From contig NC_052404.1 in the NCBI RefSeq assembly GCF_009389715.1, positions 11,168,480 through 11,232,479 of the forward strand: a stretch of 64,000 nucleotides of DNA, read 5' to 3'. The notes under the pieces were generated by a model that was not told the DNA's origin, made no database searches, and worked only from the letters and a program-made list of their open reading frames with translations. The position numbers and the translations under genes are program-made. The number at the start of each line of letters is the position of its first letter. Position 1 is the stretch's first letter. Origin of the DNA: Phoenix dactylifera. Lineage: Eukaryota; Streptophyta; Magnoliopsida; Arecales; Arecaceae. Shown here piece by piece: positions 32,363 through 45,451 of this stretch.

Positions 32363-35300
32363 ATGTGGATTAGTCTGTTGGCGAGGAGAACGGCATATGC
32401 CTCTCCACTAAGGTGGATGCTTCTTGGAAGGGAGTTCAGCTCCGAGATTTTCGTCAGCAGTAGCATTTCTTCCTTCTTAACATTCTCTCGTCCATTGCTT
32501 TTCCCCTTAATTTGATCTTAATTGGTTTCGCTGGTTTTCTTTTCGCCCTTTTGGGTGTGGGGTTGCTTTGATTCACAGCTAACTTGGTGTAGCTTTAAAG
32601 GAATGTTATTTTTATTTAGGTTATGGAGCCTTTGCTCTGTTTATTTGGCCCAGGACAGGATTTAATCAAGTTCTGATGCTTTTGCTGTGGGTTTGTAGGA
32701 TTGTCATATTACACAACCGATGAAGAATTTCGAGAAGCCTTTTTGCCATTTGGCAGTGTCAAGGAAGGTACAGGTTTATAACCGGTTTTATGGAGAAGTT
32801 TCGCTCTAACGTGTGCTGTTAGAATCACATTTCAGTGATAGGTTTATTTTTGTATGTTAGTCATGTTTGATTGCTTTTGTGACTGAAGTTTTCAATGACA
32901 AGTCCACCTATGGTGCTAAAACTTTTTTATAATGCGGGAGCATAAATAGAAAACCTTATTAGCATCTCGTTCTCTGACCTTTTTGGAACGGCTTGTTTTT
33001 GCTGATTCACTATCATGGAGTTTGGGACAATCATTTAATTTTTTTTTTGGGATGTGTGTCTGTGTGTTACTTCACAGCCAGGCTTATTAGAGATGCAAGG
33101 ACCAAAAGGACGAAAGGGTATGGCTTTGTGACTTATGAATCTGAAGCTGAAGCACAAAAGGCGATAAAGGCTATGGATGGCAGGGTATGAGTCTTTTCAT
33201 TTATTTCATATTCTTGAATTGGTAATGCTCTGAAAATAGGTAAATATCATGATATTACACATTTTTTTAAAATCTCCGAAAATGGCAAATCTTAAACTGT
33301 AGAAGCAACAGAAGGAATTGGATATTGATTCAAAAAGAAAATCTGGCAATTATAAACCACACTAAAGAAAAAAAAAAATTTGAAATCTATGAGCTAGTGA
33401 ATCTGGTGATGGCCTTTCTGCCCTCAGAGATGGTGTGGTTGGCAAGATCACTGGGGAGGACAGAGCAGACAGGTTTTAAGTGTTCTCAAAATTCAGGTGG
33501 ATGGATTTTTTAAGTCAAATGAGCATAAGGATTCTAACTAATTATAATGCATGGATGTTTTAATGTTTGGTTATTTTAAGGATTATGTGATGTAACCTTC
33601 CTACCACCTTGAATGAACTTCATCTATCAGTTACAAATTAGAAGTTTTTTTGCTTTATTATATCCTGGCAAATGACAAACTTTTGTACAGCATGCTTTAA
33701 GTTGTTTTGACCTGTGTATAACATGCCATACTGAACTGTGTATTTTGATGACAGTAAACAGACATCAAGCTTTCCCAACTTGTGAAAATGCCACAATCTG
33801 TATATTTTCCTTTCACTTCAATTTTTAATTTGCCTGGTTTGGCGACTTTAGGATTCTTCATCAATCCTCGTATTTTGAGGCTCTGTATCATTTTCCTTGA
33901 AGAATGATGCCCAAACATCGTTTCACATGGTCTATCTGCAACTCTTCATCCATAATATGTAGGGATTCTGCTTGTGCCTCGGGGCTGTCTCTGGTGGGGT
34001 AATAAGAAAGAGTGCAACAGGATAGAAAAAGGAAGTTTCTGTCAGACAGTTCCATGCAAGTCCCATTATCATCATGACCTTTTGCTACCCTTTTTTCAGC
34101 TACAGGGGAGCCTTGGACTATTGGTCCTTTGTTGCATGAGCTTATGATAGGCACTCTCCAGCCATTGTCCAGCCCTTTAAGTTTACTAGCAGACCCTTAT
34201 CCTATGCAGGCTTGTGCTGGCTAGCAATTCCATACTGGGCATCATGTCAGGCTTTGTAGCGTCTGTTTATTTACATTAAGGAATTCAGCTGCTAGCAAAC
34301 TTCTTCCTGGTTTATGAAAATTTGGCATGGTTTTGTAGTTTTGTTCTTTGCTATTTTTGTTCTGCTTCTCTTTCCTGATTCATCCGTCATAACTTCAATG
34401 CTCAGCTGCATTTGGACATGCCTTAGCTTCATACCAGGAACATGAGTCATTTTAGTTATATAGGAAAAGTTGATAGAAGCTCTGTATTGCAATTCTTATA
34501 ATGTCTCCAAGAAGTTATTACTTGTGGCTTTAGCTCACTGTGGCTTCTGTTAAGTGCCATAGGCGTTGCACCTTTATGCACTATTTTGTGCATGCTGCTG
34601 GATTTCATGTGCTACATATGCTTCTTAAGTAGTTGGTTGCAGTGTTGGATGCAACTGTTGATACCTTTGCTTGCAGGTGTGATCATATATCGGGGTGTGT
34701 ATGTACGATGTCACTAGGCTTCATTGGCATTTCTGGTTTCATTTATTCTCATACATTATACAGCAAATAATACTGGTGCTCTTTGCATAATTTTTGTATT
34801 GTTAGGTATAATATGGTCATGGAAAGTGAGTTACAGGAGACCTATAGCATCAGAACTGTACTCACCATTTTTATGTCTCGTCAGAATAGTTAATATCTTC
34901 GCTATTGCTTTTCCCCGGAGCCTTGGTCCTTGGATAGATGGTGGCGTATGGTCTGCATAGGAAATGATTGCCTTTGTTCTCTAATGCATTCAAGCTTGTT
35001 TGTGGTGGACTTTCAACCATATTTTCTTTTCTGGGTGTTCACTAAGTTTTATGTGTTTGTCTTATGGATAATGAAATCATGCTTCATCTTAGGAATCTTG
35101 AGGACTTTCACATTTTCCAGGAAGTTGAGGAGTAGAAATGCAAAATAGTTGTAGCTCTGTATAGGCTGCTCAGCATTTCCACCATTAGCACTATCTAATT
35201 TTGATCAGCAAGACCCAACTTATTAGAAAATCAATCATGATGAGGTCTAAAATCAGGTGCAGCCAAAATGTTGTAGGTGAATTGATTAATTCTCACATGT

Positions 35301-35905
35301 CAATATTGCCCTCCTTGTTACTTCCTTGGCAATTACCTTTCAAGCTATAGACCAATCAGAATTGGCAAAGATGTTCTTTGGGATCCTTATTGAAATAAAT
35401 TGGAGGTGCCAACTCTTTGCATCACCTTCAATGGGGATAAGCAGCTTAATGTCCATGGATTGGTGGATTCATGCCTCTCGAAGTATTGATAGCATTTTGA
35501 TAGATGATTGCTCATCAAAGAGTAAAGCTTATTATAGTTGAGCTCAATTGATTTGCATACGATATCCATCGATGATATTAGAAAATTTTGCCTTTGAAAT
35601 TTACAATAGTTTTATGCTCATATTTTGTCTGATTATATATGATTCTAATCTTTTGTGATTGTAAAATTTAACATAAAAGAACTTTTGAGATCGGGAGAAA
35701 GAATTTTGCTTCTTTCATGTTCTTTCAGCATCGTCATTATAGCAGTTCTCTGTGCTATATCTGCTGCTATGTTCACTAGTGTTTAGGTATTTGATTCTAA
35801 AAAATGATTCTACTTTAGTATATAGTTTTGTTCTTGCAGATATTTGGCGGAAGATTGATTTTTGTGGAGACTGCAAAATCCAGATCGAAGGAGGATGTGC
35901 CGTAG
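32363..35905 (+). CDS. Small single-RRM RNA-binding protein, probably organellar
   Basis: Four exons: 32363-32459, 32699-32767, 33078-33184, 35840-35905, with GT-AG borders and matching phases, giving 112 residues. One RRM fills residues 28-104: RNP2 is IFVSRL (29-34), RNP1 is KGYGFVTY (68-75), with YYTTDEEFREAFLPFGSV between and ARLIRDARTKRT before RNP1. It ends GGRLIFVETAKSRSKEDVP. The N-terminus (MWISLLARRTAYASPLRW...) is rich in Arg and hydrophobic residues and lacks acids before residue 24, as in mitochondrial presequences; related small plant RRM proteins act in organelle RNA editing or processing (inference). Intron 3 is 2.66 kb and holds no other recognisable gene. Confidence 0.9.
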
Positions 35906-38518
35906 GCTACTTAATTTTTGAATTTCATATTATGTGCTTGACCGCTCCTCATTTCATGCGGGGGCTCCTCGGATACAGAGTTTTGAAAGAAACATTCTGT
36001 CTTCTATTTTACGTGATCTGAATGGCCTCCTTGCTTCGTTATACATGACATTTTAGTTGCACAGGAAATTTCAGAGGCGAGTGGTATGAATTGTTGGATA
36101 CTGAATAGTTGGGTCTTCCACAGCCGGTGCCATCAAAAAAGGTAATCTGATGACTTTATGACCTTTTGGGTGGATCCAAGGCAGATTATGTATGGGCTTG
36201 GACCTAAGACTATCAGGGAGAATCTATGTGTCGGCATTTATGTTCTCACATTTGTGAGTTTGTTCAGCTGAGACTGCTCTAATGATCTACAAATCTAACC
36301 TACTTGAGGGATTAGATGTGGTCTTGGTTGATCAAATGGAGTATCCTTTTCCTAAAGCAGGAGTGTCCGATACCCTGATTGGTTCGATCAAAGTTAAATT
36401 TATTGAATTGTACTAAGATTAGGGCATAGGTGGTTCAACAAAGATCAGGATGATCAAATCTACTAGTATTTGGCAGGGGTCAAGGTAGGGGCTCATACGC
36501 CATCCGACGACTTTAGATTAGGACTCCTCACCTAGGTAGATCTAGAAATTACTAAAAGCCATACTTACGGGTTCAATAAAGTCTAGAGAAAGAAAGTTTA
36601 GATAGCGAAACTTTATAGAGAGGGAAATAAGAGAGAAAAAAGATGGGAAGAGAGAGAAAGGAGAGAGCATAACTCTCTCTTTCTAATCAGGAAGAGGAGG
36701 AGAAGTGGTTGTTGGTGGAAGATAGGAGGTTTGGGGAATCATGGCCGATCATTAGGCAGCCGGTGTCGGACAGCGCCAATATTTACAAAACAAAGGTTTC
36801 GACCTCACTTTTCCGGCCATGGCTTTCAAGCACCTTGAGAAATTGAGGAAGGCCTCTGGCAACAAGTGCTGCCAATGGAGGCAACCAGAATCAAAAGATA
36901 AAGCGTTGGTTTTGTGAAAATAAGAAAATATGGTATCACCCTTTTTCACAAAAAATCTGACGATCATCGGTTGAAATCAAAGCTTTAAGAGGTTTGGAAG
37001 AAAGTAGAGAGGGGTAAATCGAAGGGATCGAGTCCTTACTTGGTTTCTAGTGATGTTGGCCACCGCAAAAGTGCAAAAGGCATCTAGCGTTTCGAGAGAA
37101 AAAAAAATAGAGATTTCGACGATAGTTTCGATCGGGGACCTGGGCTGTCCGGTGATATCAAAGAGAGAATCAAAGGAGCCTTAAATAGGGTTGTGGAAGG
37201 TTGGATTCCTTCTGATGAGATTAATGTTTTCTTCCTTCACCGCATATGCTGTGGCCTTTTTTTTTCGTATTAGACTCTAAAAGAGCCCGGGTATTATAGT
37301 ACATTATTGGTTTATTGTAGTTTTTTTTTAGCCATCCTCTTCTTTCATCAATGATTTAAAACTCAGATCTTGGAGAATGGGAATTTGTTAGATAAATTCA
37401 AATGCTTAACTTCAGGTTTTGTTTTATTTTGTTTAAAGAATTTTCTTTTTTTGGTTTTTGTTTTGGGGATGGGTGCTTGTGCATATTTGTTTCAAAGATC
37501 TGGTTTCCCTCTGTTTTTTTTTCCTCAAGACAAATCTTTTTGTTCGGGGCAGGGTGTTTTGCTTATATTTGTTTTGATTTTTGTTAGACCTTCTTGCATG
37601 AAATAAATATATATTTTTTTTGAAGCATGGGTGATGGTTGGTTAGGCATTTGCAGTCAAATAAAGGTTACAAGGCAACAAGTTCGGGCACCTCACCTACA
37701 TCTCATCTAGTTTTTGGCTCCTCATGTAGCACCATCTATTCATCGAACCAAAGGAAATAGTATCTATTATTAGATATAATGCAATTATTTATTTACATAA
37801 TATTTTTCATAAAAAATATTAAACTTATGACATCTCACATGGAACAAATCTAGTACCGCAAGCCCGTAGCAACAGCTAAGTCCAAATCCACCAACATTGG
37901 GTGCAATCCAGCCCCCCAACCAGACTTAATACCCTACTTTTCATGATCAAAGCGAGGAGAAAGGTATCAGCTGGAGCATGCCTGCTAAATTTTGAGTTGT
38001 GATTAGTTGTCGCTCGGTGTGCTCTAAGGTCGGTGAGAGTTGAAGAGAAATTAAGTTGGTTGAGATTGAGGTAAATTAGAATTGATCAATACTGCGGCCA
38101 ACATGTAAGAAGTTTACTTGCCGAAAAATTTTTGGCATAGAATTTTTCGATGTTTAAGTCAGAATACCACCGCAACAATATGGAGATTAATGGTCAAATG
38201 TTGTAATTGTCTTGTGCGCATGTCGGTTATAATCAAAGGTAAAGAGGCCCTCGATTTTGACTGAAGTTAAAAGACGCTGGCTAACTCGGGCTCTCTTATT
38301 GTGCGGGACTACAAGGCCTGATCCATGATTCGTTCCATCTAGAACTTGGCCGGCTGGCTGTCGCGGTCGATCAAGCCAAATAATAACCAGCAGGCAGAAT
38401 TCCATGTTCTCGGGGTTCATTCAACTTTTCATCGTTAGTCTTTATCCGTCCACGTCTGGCAGGACCACTCAACGAAATATTTCCCCGCCGACGCGCGTCG
38501 GTTAGAAGTTGTATCTTT
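35906..38518. other. Intergenic, repeat-like, no gene recognised
   Basis: Includes the 3'UTR of the RRM gene. 36440-37240 has purine-rich and G/C-richer blocks (GA-rich 36590-36665) and looks like decayed retroelement or leader sequence, but I see no domain. The open frame at 37370-37606 is Phe-rich low complexity. Confidence 0.4.
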
Positions 38519-38690
38519 CGCGCGAAAGAAGGATGCTCCTTCCTTTGCGCGAATCCACCGTTGGATTTCCAAGCACAGCTCTCAAAGCGCTCCAAAACCA
38601 ACATTCTTCCGTCTGCACAGATCGCAACGCGATCACTGATTCATCCAACGATGGAGTCGCGCAAAGGCAGGTGAATCCTTTTTTCGCGCG
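38519..38690. mobile_element. Fold-back (inverted-repeat) element, copy B
   Basis: The arms are 48 bp each (38519-38566 and 38643-38690). In the same sense the left begins CGCGCGAAAGAAGGATGC and the right, in reverse complement, CGCGCGAAAAAAGGATTC; both end CGTTGGAT. About 42 of 48 positions pair, so the DNA or RNA can form a long hairpin around a 76 bp spacer holding CTCTCAAAGCGCTCCA and GTCTGCACAGATC. The arms and spacer match copy A at 13446-13607. Confidence 0.8.
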
Positions 38691-39189
38691 GAAGGACAAA
38701 ACCCTTGTCCAAGCGCATCATCATCCGGGCACGTTATCCTTGGCGCTTTTTGCGCTCAACGCCGGTGGCATCCACTTCCTCACCTCCCCATTTGTCCTCG
38801 CGGCTGTACCGTGTTATATGGTGAATAGCTTGAGCTCACATCACTCGAGTCCTAAAAAGTGCCGTTCAAGGGTTTCTCGATTCGTCCACAACGCGACAAA
38901 AGTCTCGCCCCGTACCATAAATGTCCGATCTTGGATAACCTTCAGTTATAAAATACATTTATGCGGACGGTGACTTGATGTACGCGAGAACAAATCCACG
39001 TCTCAAGTTATTCTGCAATCCTCACCGAAACATCGACGGCGGATCGATCGTTCTGCATAAAAACGTTATGCGGTACATATGCTCCCAAGATTTTTCTCAC
39101 TTATCATGATCCAGCGTGCAACGGACCTTCAGAGCCACGTGTCGGTTTATGTAAGGCTACCAACCGCCATTTGCCGGTTCCTTGGCCGA

Positions 39190-39752
39190 GCGTCCAATCC
39201 TCTTTATTAGCTCCCCTTCATTGCCATCATTTGCGAATTGCGAATTGCGAATTGCGATCTTCTCTCCTCCTCCGGTCTGAAAGCGCTTCCGGTCGCTTTA
39301 TTTTCCCCCAAATTTCCCGATCTCTTCTTTTTATGGGCTGATTCGGAGAAGGGGAGCATCGGATTAGGGCTCGTTGGATCTCTGGGTAGGGTTTCTCCTC
39401 TGCGAGCATCGACCATGCCTTCGGTGCTCGGAGAGTTCCCCTGCAGGTTCGCAAACTTGATCCGCTCGGCCACCTCCTTCCATGGCGGTTCTTGCTCGCA
39501 TCGCATTAAAAATCTCGAGAAGTGGAGTCTGCGTGGTAATCTGAATCAGCAATAGCTTCCGGGAATGGCGGCGATACGGTTCCTCTAGGATTTTCTTTCC
39601 GTTTCTTCTGTCTATTCTATCGTCCAACTCCTAGAAATATCTAGATCTTTTCCTGGATTAGATCTTGGTGTGAGATTTGAGTCTGAGGAGCGTTTGATCT
39701 GGATCTGGTTTCTTTTTTCGGTTTTTGGGACGAGAGTGCGAAGTTTTGGCTC
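39190..39752 (+). promoter_or_regulatory. Probable promoter and first exon(s) of the 39-45 kb gene
   Basis: A C/T-rich, G/C-richer island with TAGGGTTTCTCC, then donor-like GTAATC (39536) and GTAATT (39753). A short frame from ATG 39415 (MPSVLGEFPCRFANLIRS) runs into the first donor and could be coding, but I cannot connect it to the later exons. A 7 bp tandem repeat (GCGAATT x3, about 39233-39254) lies near the 5' end. Confidence 0.4.
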
Positions 39753-42700
39753 GAGGTAATTGCTGATCTCCTTCTATTCCCTGCGTTTTTGTTTTTGGTG
39801 CATTTTCATGTTTTCTCTCCCGTATCGCCACTATTTTGCTATTTTTCCTCGTCAACCCCGTTGTTTGAGGTTATCTCCTGAGGATGCGTATACTTTTATC
39901 AGTTTTTGAACTTGAAAACTTTTCTGAGCTTCTTTTTTTTTTTTTTTTGCTTTTTAAAATGACGATTATGTTAAAATTGAATTTGGTCCAGCTTTTGCGG
40001 TTATTTATTTTGGTTATATGTAGTCTTTCAATTTTTTCTCCATGCATTTTGAAAGAAAGTCTACGTTTCTAGTGTCGAGCTATATGGCACTGATAATTTG
40101 TTCATTTCAAAACTATTAGGGAGCAATTATAGGTGATTGTTCTGAAACCAAAAACTAGTGTGGCTTTCAAATTTAGGAAAATATCTAAATTTAGATATTA
40201 CCAAGCAACGGCCTAATCTCTGGATGTTTGTGTGATTGGGAAGATGTGACTAAATAGCATCAAGGGGACATATACATTTACATAATTTTTTATTTTCTTT
40301 TTTGACGACTTAAAATCATACGTTTCTTTGATGTTTGTTTATGTTTTATTCTTTACTTCCCAAGTGTTTAGCCCAAAGTAACTTTTGTGTGGAATAACTT
40401 TATTGGTTTTAAGTCCGAAAACTGGAAAATGTGCTCACCTGCTCTATGTGCTGCTTTCTTTAAAACACCCACATCCATCCATTTCCTCACACAGGGAGGT
40501 TATTTTCTCATCACTGAGATTCTTTTCCCCCCTTTCTTTTCTCAGTCTCTAAATTATTGTTATGTTGACCTATCAAACTCCGAAGATACTCGTGCGTGAA
40601 ACCTTGAAACCTTCTCATTTGGTAGTCACTCTAAAAATCTACTAAGGCATAGTCTTCACATACCCAGAAAGCTGAAAATCTCCACTGCGGTGGCACCAAG
40701 CAGATACAACTTTTACTTGTTTCTGTGGCATCCAATGGTATTCTGATTTGAGCTGTTGTTATATGCATGTACATATAGTATTCGTATATAACATAATATA
40801 ACACGCATGCATCAGCAAGCATGTATGTAGGCATCTAAATACTTGAGAGCATCTATTGTTCATAAAATGTGGGTTTTTAGCATTGTCTTTTTGTGCACGT
40901 TTGTGTCCAACCAGGAACTGTGTAATCTATTAGATACATTATGCAACCTGTTGCATGTGTGCGCAATATCAATCTCATGAGCCTTGTACCATCTGGGACG
41001 TCTACTTGTGAATACTTTATATGAATGCATCAACAGAGTAATAAAGATACCTGGTTCTTAAAAATTACAGGCAATGTTTAGCAAATGTTGATCTACATTT
41101 CAACTCTTGTATTTATTTATTTATTTATTCATTTATTACCTTAAAGTATTACACACTCGAATTTTTGACACATTGTAACATGCTGTAGTGAGACTCAATG
41201 ACACATCAGCAATAGTTCATCTCTTAAAAAAAGCTTAGAGAAGGTGCCTTCTGTTCTTTCAGGTTTCTTGACTCCTGTAAATTCGTGATTCTTTATCTGA
41301 ACTGTTTACAAGCAACTGGTACTTAGCTAGGTAGAAGAACTAATGCAGCACAGGTTGCAACAGTTGGTTGTCCGATTGATCTTTAAATTCCATTTGCTTG
41401 CTTTCAAAGTAGGTCCAGATCAAACATGAGCACCACTTAGATCATGCAATAATGTTAACATTAGAAACTTTGCTACATTTCTCAAATTTAAATACAGAGG
41501 ACAAGTGCTCTTGCAACTATAAAGAAGTGGAGAAATAAGGTTGGGATGGGACAACATGTGATTTAGGGAATGTAAAATCTGTCTTCTACAAATCAAGGTG
41601 GTATGAGGATGGTGTAGGAGAGACAGTATCATGGTTGCGATGGTTGAGGAACAGGTTGGCACTAACTTAGGGCTTGCTTATAGGATTGATGTATGGTTTT
41701 ATTAGCTACTATTTACATGCAAATTTGTCATCATCATCTAAGCCTTTTCTCATCGAAATGAGATTATCTATTGGAGCATTACTATATTTTGATCCTTAAG
41801 ACATCCACGATAGCAGATGGAAAATTTAGGATCTAGCTTCCAAACTGAAATGCCTATCAAACTTTTGTTGTCAGCTTATGCAAATTCATAGGAGAACTTT
41901 CCAAAAAGTTCTCTCCATTTCACGTGATTAAAAAATTATGCCTTAGTGTAAGCTTTTTACAAACCATTCTTGAAAATGTGCTACTTAAAATAATAATCAT
42001 TTGAATACTTTATCATATGCAATTTTGCTGCAAAATAATGACCATAACCATCAAGCATGTTCACATCACTGGCTGGGCCTAAGTTCTTGGATTTGTTAAT
42101 TGCATGTCATTATGGTCAATTATAGTCTTCTTTCATTCCAATCTGGTAAAGACTTCCACAAAAGATGATCCCTGTTTATCTGCCCTGATAAAGGATTGTT
42201 GCATCCATTATGTGCTGTAGCAATTAACGTTTGACCGGATATCCATGACTGCCATCTATAGTGATATGCATGAGGCACGCGTGCTGCATGGATGTGCCTG
42301 AGCACAACAGTGAATGGCACAACTCTTTTATTTGTCGGCATGTCAATGGATACAGGATAACATGTACTCTTGGATAACAGTAGACCTGTACTATTCAGAA
42401 AATTGCTTAATGGTACTTTAATGTCCTCTAGTTCTAATATTCTTCTATTTTGTTTGAGGGACAAGTATCAATCTTTTAATCCTCTGTTGGACTGGACTTC
42501 TTTGATTGCCCATGAAAGTAATATGCATGTAATGCATGCATGCTGTACGAAAATGCCTAAATGTTATGCAAAATGTTTTCTGTGAATACGATCATGTGAA
42601 TGACATGAATACATAGAAATACATGCTTCCGGATATCAGTAGACTGCTTCTATACAAAATAAGAGCAGTGCTACTTCTGTAACGTCCTTTAGCTCTAATC

Positions 42701-43517
42701 TTCTACTCTTTCTTTTGATGGCCAGTGGTTAAATTTTTTATCTCCTATTTGGATTGTCTCTACTTGGTAAGGTCTATCTCCATGTGATTTTGGTTAGATA
42801 GTTATTGCACTTAGAAGTGGTCTACCGGTTAGAACTGTAAGAACTGTAATTTGCCATGTATCTTTAATTAAACATGATCCGTTTCTTGAATGGAAATGCT
42901 AAAATCTTCTATTGCTTCCAATAGAAATCACATCTTCTTGAACGAACCACCCTATGCGGACTGCCGTGAGTGCAAGAAAGTTGAACAGATCTCTTGAACA
43001 GGAAGCATGGGATGTAATGTTTCTAGATCTGTTTAAAGCATTTATTTGTTTTATAGTCAATTACTACACTTTCTAACAATCTATCAGCATTATTGCATAT
43101 ATAAATGTAGCATTTCTTAGATTTTTTCCCTGTTATTGCATAACTATTTTTTCTATTAGTGTTATCATTTGGATCCTGATGGTACCTCATCTGATACTGC
43201 AAGCTTTGTTCTTAATGCTGATTTTCTCAACGACGATCTATGAAGCATAAAACAATGTGTCCTTTGCTATTACTGGATTTTCTTGCTGACAAATTCTCTC
43301 TTTATTCTCTCGATCCAGCATGACTGGTGGATTGCCAGCTTATTTATGAATCAGTTGTCTCCTATTATGTAATAGAATTTGATGTAATAATGATATTCAT
43401 ATTAAGTCAAACCATATTAGATGATTTTCATGGCAATATTGTTTAATCTTTTGCTAAATATCATGCCAATTTGAATAAATAAGATGGAACAACTTTTAAC
43501 AAAAAATGCTCTGACAG
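39753..43517 (+). other. Intron(s) of the unknown-function gene
   Basis: AT-rich, with a (TTTA)n run near 41107-41136. A short open stretch at 42952-43011 (MRTAVSARKLNRSLEQEAWD) ends at a donor-like GTAATG but its phase does not fit the next exon, so I leave it out. Confidence 0.4.
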
Positions 43518-45451
43518 TTCTCATTACAATAGCACCTGCATGGACGGTTCCACTCCTCATGCTAGCATGGTGTCTGAAGGTATCGGCTGTGAGACATCTG
43601 TATATAGCCTTAGCTGTGAGAAATCACACAGAGAACATAAAGAGGGTACATGTTGCAATATGAAAGGAACTGCTAAAATCACACCTGAGAGGGCTCTCGA
43701 CGTTTCTTTTGTCAGCGAGGAAGATAACTTCATAGTGCGAGAAGCTGGCACTGTTCCTGGTGCATTCCTGCATGCTTCAAATCTCGGTGGAAGATTATCT
43801 GACCCTAATGCAATATCTGATCAAGAAGAAACACGCGATTCAAAAGAGATTGAAACCTGCCAAGAGTCCTGTGGTTCTGTTTCATTGGATGCAAATAAGC
43901 TCAAAAGCTTGAACAAATGTGCGACATTTCCATGTTCATCAGAGGCACAATTGGATACTTTGCCAATCAAGGGAAGTAATGAGGAATCAAGCACAGAAGT
44001 ACAAGGCCAACCTTCCTCCACATTTAAGAGTCCTGCATATTCACGGTCAATGTCTCTGCCCGTAAGTTCCTCTCATCTAATTACTTTTTATTGATTTAAC
44101 TGGTAACTTCAGCTCTGTAGGTGTACGTGGTGCTTGCTGTCATGTGACTCACCTGTCATTCTTGTTGACTTTCTTGTTGATCTCAAGTTTCATGAGCAGT
44201 TCAAGAGAGGTCAATGTTAATCTTAAAAGTGGTTATGACTTATAAGCTATTGTCAAGATTCATATGAATGAATTCTACTCAGTGGACTTTTCTATACTTG
44301 TCATGGAACAAATTAATGGCCAAATGATTTAGAAAAAAAAGTATTTTTTTCTCGTTTTTATGTTATGAACTGCAAATAACTCCATGAAAGTTAAGATATA
44401 CTTGCAACCTCCATTGCCTGTTTGTATTGCATCTGAGACACCATCTGTATGTTGGTCCACATGCATCTTTTGTGTTTTTTAGGAATTTTTTTTAATTTCA
44501 AATTGAACTTATATACATTTTATGCATGTAGTCCGATAGTAAGGTTTTCTGTGTTGTTACAAGCAGGTATAATCCTGTCTACAAAATGTGTCAATAATTT
44601 ATCCATGGCAAGGTTCACCATCTCAGTACCAGACCCCATATTGGTGCTACACTAATACGGTCAGTACGGTACGACACGGAATTTTTCGGCATATCGAGTG
44701 TCGGCATGCCACTCGTACCGAGCTTTGTACGCCACTTGTATTGAGTACGGTATCGAACTGGTACTGCATGGTACATTCCGTATCGCTCGGTTCGGGCTGA
44801 TACGGCAAACCATGATCCATGGTGTCAGTCTTGAAAAGCAGCATATGCTCAGGGTGTGTTTAGGAAGTTTTATATTTGTTATGCCAGATTTATTGATGAC
44901 ACTGTTGTTTTGCTTCAGACTTCTTTGAAGCTTGTTTCTGCCATGAAGGGAGGCCGTGCACAAAATGGGGTCTCCCCTACTGTGAAGCTGCAAGTGAAAT
45001 GGGCGCCCGAGGTATACGATCCACCTGCCACATCCTTGTCACATACAGTGAAGAAGAGCCATCACCAACGTCCCAAGGCCAAGAAAAAGGACAACCACAA
45101 GAACAAGCACAACAAGGGCAGGTCCTCTCGGGGAAGTGGTCTGGAAAGGAAACGTGCAAATCAGAGCAGTATAGGCACTGTGTCCAATCCTTTGGATATG
45201 AGGTTCGTTTCCAGCTTGCTTTGTATGGATGGCATTTCTCTGTCATGCATCTGACCCATAGTTTTAAATGCAATATTTATGCGTTCTTCAGGTTCCCAGT
45301 TGCTGGAGATAGGTTACTGTTGGATCGATTTGGCAAATCGAACGCGGAAGCCTTAGAGTATGCAGTTAGCACTCGTGAATCCAAGTGCGGCGGCGGCTTC
45401 CTGAGGGAGGCACTTGCTAAAGTAAATCTCTCTACAGCTGAGGCCTCTTGA
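43518..45451 (+). CDS. Plant protein of unknown function (3' exons)
   Basis: Exons 43518-44061, 44919-45202 and 45292-45451 join in phase with good splice sites and end at TGA 45449-45451. From the first ATG (43540) the product is 321 residues; the frame is open back to the acceptor at 43516-43517, so more N-terminal exons may exist. Exon 1 is rich in Ser, Glu and Cys and has no recognised domain; it ends SPAYSRSMSLP. Exon 2 has VKLQVKWAPEVYDPPATS and a strongly basic tract (KKSHHQRPKAKKKD, then KNKHNKGR) like a nuclear localisation signal. The last exon reads RFPVAGDRLLLDRFG...GGFLREALAKVNLSTAEAS. I do not recognise a named family; sequence complexity and splice consistency show it is a real gene. 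The intron 44062-44918 contains a GTAC-rich repeat. Confidence 0.75.
44600..44822. repeat. GTAC-rich dispersed repeat in an intron
   Basis: Dense in CGGTACG, GTACCGA, GGTATCG and CCGTATCG words in both orientations, beginning near CCATGGCAAGGTTCACC and ending near GATACGGCAAACCATGATCC. It is much richer in CpG and GTAC than the rest of the intron, so it is an inserted repeat, probably a small non-autonomous element. Confidence 0.6.

Noticed and set aside
42952..43011. Possible small exon MRTAVSARKLNRS
   Set aside because: The phase at its donor does not fit the acceptor at 43517, and no acceptor in front gives a longer open frame.
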